Shown here: in pieces, positions 57,490 through 64,000 of the stretch
How positions within the stretch are numbered: the first letter of the stretch is position 1
How the letters are laid out: the number at the start of each line of letters is the position of its first letter
Source of the DNA: Linnemannia schmuckeri
Lineage: Eukaryota > Mortierellomycota > Mortierellomycetes > Mortierellales > Mortierellaceae
Direction of reading: 5' to 3'
Assembly: GCA_029449235.1 (NCBI GenBank)
Contig: JANATG010000011.1
Location: forward strand, 1,704,001 to 1,768,000
Length of the DNA stretch: 64,000 bases
Notes under the pieces: generated by a model
Database searches by the model: none
What the model was told of the DNA's origin: nothing
What the model saw: only the letters and a program-made list of their open reading frames with translations
Position numbers and translations under genes: made by a program

Positions 57490-59249
57490 TTAAACATCGG
57501 CGTCAGAATCAGAGTCATCGTCGTCTCCCGAAACTTCTGCATTCTCCTTGTCGATTCTTGCCAACAACTGGTCGAGCTCCATATCGTCTGCCTCTGTAAC
57601 TGCCTTGGGCTATATATGATAAGCAAAGAATGATAGTTAGTAAACTGTTTATCCCCATATATATCCACCTCCGACATTTACAAAGCAGAACGCCAAAAAA
57701 GGGGATACACAACGTACACTCATCTTGGTGACCATGTTGCCGTTGTTCTTCTTGATACTCTCCTCGAGGACGGCAATAGCTTTCTCCATGGTCTCAATTC
57801 CAAGCTGCTTGTCGAGCGCGTTGGTGATCATGACATACAGAGGGGGAGCAACCAATTTGACGCGGATAGGGACCTCGGGCAAGGAAACAGCCTCAGCCTC
57901 CTTGAAAGCAGTCTTGATCGCATCAATGCCCTCATAGTCGAAGCAGGTCACTTCAATATCTGCACGGATCTTGATAGGTTGTGGGGTCAAGCGGCGCTTA
58001 ATGTTGTTCAACAACTCCTCTTTGGTAGCCTCTGCAATCTCCAGTCCCTCAAAGACCTTTTCAGGCTCGCTATTATATGGGTGTGGAGAAGTTGTGCGTG
58101 TGTCAGGATCTGTGTTGAGTTGTCCCTGAGTCATCATGAGCAAATAAGAATAACCTGAGTATCCTTTTGATACACAGAAAATGACTAGAAGACTTACTTG
58201 AGGGCAGCCTTGAAGGCATCGTAGGCATGTCCGTACTTGGCGTACAAGGGCCAAGCCAACTGCTCGTAGAGAACCTCCAGATCCTTGTTCTCCTTCTTGG
58301 CGACCGTCGACATGATCGAGTGGACAGCCTTTGATTTGTTGTAACGCTCCTCGCACTTGACAATATCCGTAGCCGACACACGACGTTTCGAAAGATCAAT
58401 GTATCCTATCCAGCAAGCACGTACGAAAAACGTAAAATTCAGTTTTTGCGTCTTTTCACTTTTGCCACAGTTACGTTCGTCCCGTTGGTAACGTGTGCTC
58501 AAGTTGCTGAGTGCTCGCGTCCTGAAAACGTAACATTCGATCCTCTTTAAGTAAAAAAGCTGAACTGCGGCATATGTTCCACGCTTTGTTCCTGTAGCCC
58601 TATCTCTATTGAGCTGCGATTGCAAAATTCCGTTGACGATGCTTCAGCCCTGGTCCGACAAGTAGCATTGGCGTCCGCCTCACTTCGACAAAGTAATTGA
58701 CTGCCCACGATATCCTCATCCCGCTTCTTTCCAGTCGAAAGGATCCAGGCGTTTCGTTTCCTGTCTTATCCTGTCAGCCCTGAGCTGTCCCGCTTAACAA
58801 ACCGGTGTGCGTGTGCACACAACCAAGAGCGCTATTGCGCGTGTGTAAAGTGCAGGTGTTGCGTGGTTTCTTACCCTTCTCTTTATCAACACGCAAGACA
58901 ACAACAACCTCATTCTTGCCAACACGAATCAGCTTCTGGATTGATCGAATGCGACGACGAGACAGCTCACTCAACAGGATCATGCCCTCAATGTTGTCGT
59001 ACTCCAACAGCTGCACATATGCGCCCATCTCGGCAATCTGACGGACGTTGACCATCACCAAGTCATCCACTACAAATCGATTAAAGGCGTGAAAAAAAGT
59101 AAGAGATGAATCAGCAAAGGCAGTGTGGAGACGTGACGAGAGAGTTTTCTCGGTGACTCATGGCGGGAAAAGGTTGACAAAGCGGCGTCGAGGTAAGTAC
59201 CTTCGGGGAACTTGTTGGCGTACATGCGGCATTGCAATCTTCCGGACAT
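57490..59249 (-). CDS. SUI2: Translation initiation factor 2 alpha subunit
   Basis: Exons 59201-59249, 58875-59069, 58198-58405, 57718-58069 and 57490-57609 join in phase to 307 residues. The S1 domain is clear (DDLVMVNVRQIAEMGAYVQL, EGMILLSELSRRRIRSIQKL). The regulatory serine targeted by Gcn2-type kinases (Ser51 in mammals) is Ser53 with this start. The helical domain (YIDLSKRRVS) and alpha-beta domain (LTPQPIKIRADIEVTCFDYE) follow, then an acidic tail (SGDDDDSDSDADV). Start choice: ATG at 59247-59249 has a CCCACC context and matches the family N-terminus; an in-frame ATG three codons upstream is possible. The factor delivers initiator Met-tRNA within the eIF2 complex. Confidence 0.96.
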
Positions 59250-59425
59250 GGTGGGCAAAGGCGTTATGTGAGAAAAGACAGTTGTGAAGGAGGAAACAAA
59301 AAAAGAAAAAAAAGTACCAAAACTATCTTTCTAACACCACGAGCGATTAGCGACCCCATTCGGTGACGTATCCATTTTTTTTTTTTTTCGTATCTCGCGA
59401 TTTCTACATGCATTTATCTACGATG

Positions 59426-62400
59426 CTACTGGACATATCGCGGCAATGCCTCGGTGAAGCTACGGGCGGGACGGGAGGTCTCCAGATCAAGCGCATACCA
59501 TAGACACTCTTTGGCACGCGTCAACCGATCCGTCGCCTCAAAGACCTTGCCCAGATAGAACCACGCCTCCGCATTATCCCAGCCAAGACTCTTGGTCGTA
59601 GACTCCAAGATACCCTCGGCCATCTCCAACGATCCTGCATCCAAGTATGATCGTCCAACACGAGCCAGACAGGCTGCATGATAGGGCGCTAGCGCTAACG
59701 CCTTTGAGAACGACACAGATGCCGTCTCCTGGTCCCCTTGAGCAGCATACAACAATCCCAGCTAGATTAAAACAAAAAAAGGAGAGGATTATTAACACGG
59801 CCAGTTTCACCCCACCCCAAACATTCAAAACATTTGAAAAAATGAGTGATCCGACGTGTACCTGGTACCAAACGTCGGGGTTGGAGGCGTCGACGCGTTC
59901 GGCTTCTTCAATGGCCTTAAAGGCATCTTCCATCCGGCCAAGACGTCTAAATGCTGAGGCAGACATCAACCAGAGAGTGACCAGCACCTTGTTGGCACGT
60001 GCAATTCGCACCACCGACTTGGTCGTTGGTCTGTGAACTGGTGGAGGGAGACTGAGCAGCGAACGTCCTAAAGTGCCCTGGTTAGCTCCAGCGGCTGCTG
60101 CAGGAGGCGGAATTCTGCGGTTCTTGTTGGGGTTCGATCCAATTGACGACGTAATCGACGACGCATAATTAGCTTTTGGTACTTCTATAGGATCAAAAGT
60201 AGGAAAGGATATGCTTTCCGGTTAGGTTCGTCACAAGTGGTGATACTCAAGTTGTATTGTCAACACAGAGGAGACAATGGTTACCAAGGGTATTGCTGGC
60301 AACGATAGTGCTGCCGACATCAGAGCCACCACCGTTTCTGCTTCGGACACTCAGAATGCTTCCTGAACGGGGACGACCAGTAGTAGTGCCACCATTCACA
60401 ACACCAGATGCCGAAGTGTTCAGGTCGTTATCGCTCTGATCCCGTCGTCGAATGTTCTGAATATCATACGAGCTCTCGCCTATCGAGCTAGGCTCCGGTG
60501 CAAATACGCGTGTATACAGTGAAAACAGTGCCTCCTCATGCTCTAATCCAGCCTCTGGTCCATGAACTTGATCCTGCAGAATTGCCTGTGTGACCCGAAG
60601 CGCCAAGTAATCTTCGCCGTCCAACTGGGAAGCAGAAAATCCATCCGTCTGGGCCAAGTCCCATTCGGACTCCTTAAGACCCACAGCGCAGATGCTCAAG
60701 GCACGCTCATAGTCCTTTTGCGAAGAGAGCAACAATGCTAACAGGTGCCACGAGGGGATGTGACTCGAGTTGAGACTGATGCTCTGCTTGACTGTCAAGA
60801 TCGCCTTTGCAATCTCACGCATCTCTGCGTACTGAAGGGCGAGAAGGTATTGGCTATCGAAAGCATCAGGGGCCACCTTAATCGCGTTTTCCAATGACTC
60901 CACAGCCTTGGCATACATCTGAGGGCGCTGGTGTGGCTCGTGTGCTACTCAGTCAAGGTGGTCAAGATAAGAGATGAAACCGTTCATTAGATTTTGGCAC
61001 TTCTTTACGCCACCAAATGTGACCCAGATAAATGGGCGAGACTTACTGGTAGAGGCCTGAAGTCCGTAGGCGATTCCTTGACACTGGTAGGCATCATTGA
61101 GCAAGTTGACTACTAGCTCATGGTTCTGAAGATACTCATGGATGTTATCCAAGGCTCCTGACGCACACTTCAAAGCCTCCAGGGGCTTCGCGAGCTCTTT
61201 GGAATACAGACGGGATCCAGCAATCAAAACTGTCGTAATGTCGTACTTGGACTCGACATCTAGACGAACGCGCTCATCGTGAGTCAATGAGTCCTCAGCT
61301 GTCACGCCCTTCACCTTGAGGTTAATCTCTGCCATATCCAGATATGCCTTGAGAGCCAACTCTGCCTCGTCGTACTGACCCTTCTCCACCAGCGCAAAGA
61401 ATAGGAACCGCAAGACTCGAGGTGATTGGAAAGTCTTTTGAGAAGCTCGGTAGATAGTCTATTTTCCCACAACAAGAATTGACAAAATGATGAGTAACGA
61501 ATAGAGACGAAATGCAAAGTGACAAGTACACAACAAGAAGCGTGCACTCACCTCGACGAGGGCTTTTTTGTCAGCATCGTTTCCAGGTCCGAGCAACTTG
61601 CGGTCCTCAATGATCTGTTCAATCATCACCAAGACTCTCCAGTTCTTTTCATTTGCTCCTGGGAATGCGGTCACTGCATACAGTGAGTCTTCCCAGTAAG
61701 CGTGGATCTCTGCCATCTCCAAACTCAACGCCGCGGGGTAGAACTGTGGTTGCTCGCTATTAGAGTTTCAATACAATGGAGTAATTCCAATTATCAGCAT
61801 TTCCGTTAGCTTGACTCTTGAAACATCGTATCATTCGCAAAGAAGTATAAGGATCTTACTTGATGACGGTGGGTGATCCATCGGCCACGGCTTGATATCC
61901 AACCGTCTTGAAGGAAATCGACAAGGCTTGGGAGAGATGGCGGTAGGCGGTGGCGCGTCGAGGCAGTCTAAAGTTCCCGGGCCAGATGAGTGCCTGGGTG
62001 TGGTATGCTCGGAATGAGCGGATCGCCGCAAGATGATCCCTACAAGAAAAATATGCATAAAAATAATAATGTTGGTTGTTAAATTCAACTGCTTCCTGTA
62101 TCCTATTCCTTGTTCATCATGCTCAAAACAGCGCCCATGATTCGTCGAAAGGATCATTACCCAAGACGCAGCTTCAGCAACCCTGCTCTGTAAAGGGCGT
62201 GCTCTGTCCATGCGAAAAGTTCCTCGCATTTTTCGTTGGGGTTGTTTTGGATCCAGAGGGCAACATTATCATACGATACAATAGCCTCGGGGATCCTGCC
62301 TTCTTCCTCTAGTGCTAATCCCTTGACAGTTAATCCACAAGCGATCAGAGCAAAGTTGTAGCCTGATGGGAGTCGAACTGGAGGAAGCTGGATGTTTTGA

Positions 62401-63410
62401 AGGTAATGAGCGACACGTTGTACACGATCTGGTGCGTTGGTCGCCATTGCTGCTCTTGCAAGAACAATTGCCGCGTACTATTTTACATACACACAAAAAA
62501 ATAAGGGGTATTGGTCGTCAGTTCATCATGTCAGTTCATGTCAGTTCAGGGTCAGTCGTTTCGACACGAGGGAGACATGCCGCTGACAAAAAAATCATCT
62601 TTGTTGGGTAACATTTTGCTTCTCAAAAAAATGAACATACCTCCTGATGCTCCTCAGGGCCTTTTGACAAGACTCGCTCGAGCTTTTCGACAGCCTCCTG
62701 GATCGACTCTTGGCGGATGGGCGGACTTGAAGCAATGTTGTCTGGGGTATCATCCAACGATGTCATGTATGTCCACTTCTGAGCCCTACGGATAGCAATT
62801 TCTGCCTCTCCTACTGCCAGTTCCAGCATGGCCGTATTTGCAAGCACTATTGTATAAAAAAGACGAGAGTTAGGGTTGTGGTGTGCTTCAAAGGAAAATG
62901 TTTATGGCTGCTTCTCTATCGAGTTGAAAAAGAGCCCTGGTCCGTAGCACGCAGAGTTCCGACTAAAAACTTGTTCGTCCGTCGTTTTTCTTCCACGAAA
63001 GTAAGTCTTGGTTTGTTTAAGATAAACTGAATGTACTCCAGCATTCCCTCCACAACCCTGATGAGCCCTTTCGAACGTTCCTTTTTTTTTTAAAAAAAAA
63101 AAAAAAAAACTCGCGGCTGTCTTTTGTCGGTGTTTTCCATGAACGAGGTCAACCTGGCCCTGAATCCAACGACCGTGTGATGTCAAACCTGATTACATTC
63201 CTAGCGCATGTCACCTGTCACAGACTTTTCTCACAATGCTTCTCTCTCCCTCCCATTATTCCCACAGTTTTTGAAAGAAAACTTACCGATGCCATCCTTG
63301 TTGTGTTTGACATAACGACGTGCAAATTCAGCGAAGGTAGGGTAGTTTGCCTTTGCTCTGGCATTTTGAAAGTCTCGCTCGATGACTTGAGCCTTTGCAG
63401 TCAGTGCCAT
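59426..63410 (-). CDS. YPP1: Ypp1/TTC7-like TPR protein (PI4-kinase complex adaptor)
   Basis: Nine exons (63287-63410, 62641-62846, 62161-62477, 61860-62039, 61552-61756, 61047-61458, 60285-60944, 59862-60184, 59426-59761) join in phase to 920 residues. The protein is mostly TPR-like helical pairs: ALEEEGRIPEAIVSYDNVAL, ALVEKGQYDEAELALKAYLD, KAVESLENAIKVAPDAFDSQ, LGRMEDAFKAIEEAERVDAS, AAQGDQETASVSFSKALAL and YLGKVFEATDRLTRAKECLW near the C-terminus. A disordered Ser/Arg-rich linker lies at about 665-745. Order and length match fungal Ypp1 and animal TTC7, which help recruit phosphatidylinositol 4-kinase Stt4 to the plasma membrane with Efr3. Membership in the TPR class is certain; the Ypp1/TTC7 assignment is likely. 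The leader on the coding strand is pyrimidine-rich. Confidence 0.85.
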
Positions 63411-64000
63411 TATGTAGTGTGTGTGTGAGGTGATGAATCAGTTGGTAAGTTGAGGGAATGAGAGTAGGAAAAAAGGAAAGATGACCAGACAAGGGAGAAT
63501 TGAATGTGAATGAGAATGTGAATGAGAATGTGAGGACTAAGAAGACGAAGAGAGTGAGTAAAAGCGTCCTGTTTATGTGAAGGAGAGAATTAAGGGAACG
63601 AGTTGAAGAGAAAGGAAAAAAGAAGAGAAGTGAAAAGTGATAAAGGGGGGATAAAATGGAAGGACACGAAACAAATCAGAAAAGCCTGTGGGCTTCAAGA
63701 AATAAACGGTCGCGGCTGTGGGGGGATCAGATCAGCCGTAATGGAATAGAAAGGGGAGATAGGGAAGAAGGAAGAGTTTCTGAACAATGGATCAATGCAA
63801 AGTTGAAGAAGAAGAAAGAAAAGAAAACGACAAAAGAAAAGAGAATAGCTGTCCTTTATCTCTCCAATGGGTTTTCCTCTACCTTCTGTCTAAAGCAAAC
63901 ACATAAGGACAATGCGCTCACGTTTGCCCATCTTGCTCGTCTTTTTGTTCATTCCAGGGCACAAAAGACAGTTGTGCATTGATTGAGACACAAAAAGCAG
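63411..64000. other. Upstream region of the YPP1-like gene
   Basis: 63420-63660 is purine-rich on the plus strand, i.e. a pyrimidine-rich leader for the minus-strand gene, with a short GAATGTGAATGAGAATGTGA repeat at about 63501-63530. Nothing further recognised to the window end. Confidence 0.5.

Overview
The window reads as nuclear DNA of a filamentous or early-diverging fungus. Genes are split by short GT..AG introns, most of 90-780 bp, and both strands carry genes. The proteins belong to core eukaryotic families: NTF2, eIF2-alpha, Hub1/UBL5, a Kin4-type kinase, an Nma111 HtrA-like protease and a Ypp1/TTC7-type TPR protein. Sel1-repeat proteins, a bacterial-type iron-sulfur L-serine dehydratase and decayed pogo and Ty3/gypsy elements fit Mucoromycota/Mortierellomycota best. 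The phylum is inferred from gene style only.

Layout. 1-23 kb is gene territory: an arrestin-like protein (+), an APC-superfamily permease (+), Hub1 (-), a Ser-rich unknown protein (-) and a very long Kin4-like kinase (+) with a 2.1-kb first intron. 23-39 kb is an accessory, repeat-rich island. It holds a 26-bp minisatellite and a TA-flanked pogo-like transposon with 87-bp inverted repeats. It also holds a 141-bp TG..CA element in two complete copies with 5-bp target duplications. One of these lies inside the transposase and is bounded exactly like an intron. Further items are two paralogous small membrane-protein genes inside a duplicated unit, several LTR-like segments, and Ty3/gypsy reverse transcriptase, integrase and Gag debris broken by nonsense codons and by a poly(A)-tailed insertion with a 19-bp target duplication. 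39-64 kb is gene territory again: a Sel1-repeat protein (+), mitochondrially targeted L-serine dehydratase (-), NTF2 (+), two tandem decayed metallo-beta-lactamase-fold pseudogenes (-), an LRR-like fragment (-), Nma111 (-), eIF2-alpha (-) and Ypp1/TTC7-like (-).

The genes do not form a pathway. They are independent housekeeping and signalling genes around a transposon-rich island. Almost every gene, including the two novel membrane-protein genes, has a strongly pyrimidine-rich leader on its coding strand. Exon boundaries were read by eye from splice consensus, reading-phase continuity and family similarity. For eight of the intact multi-exon genes all phases close exactly. One permease donor is uncertain.
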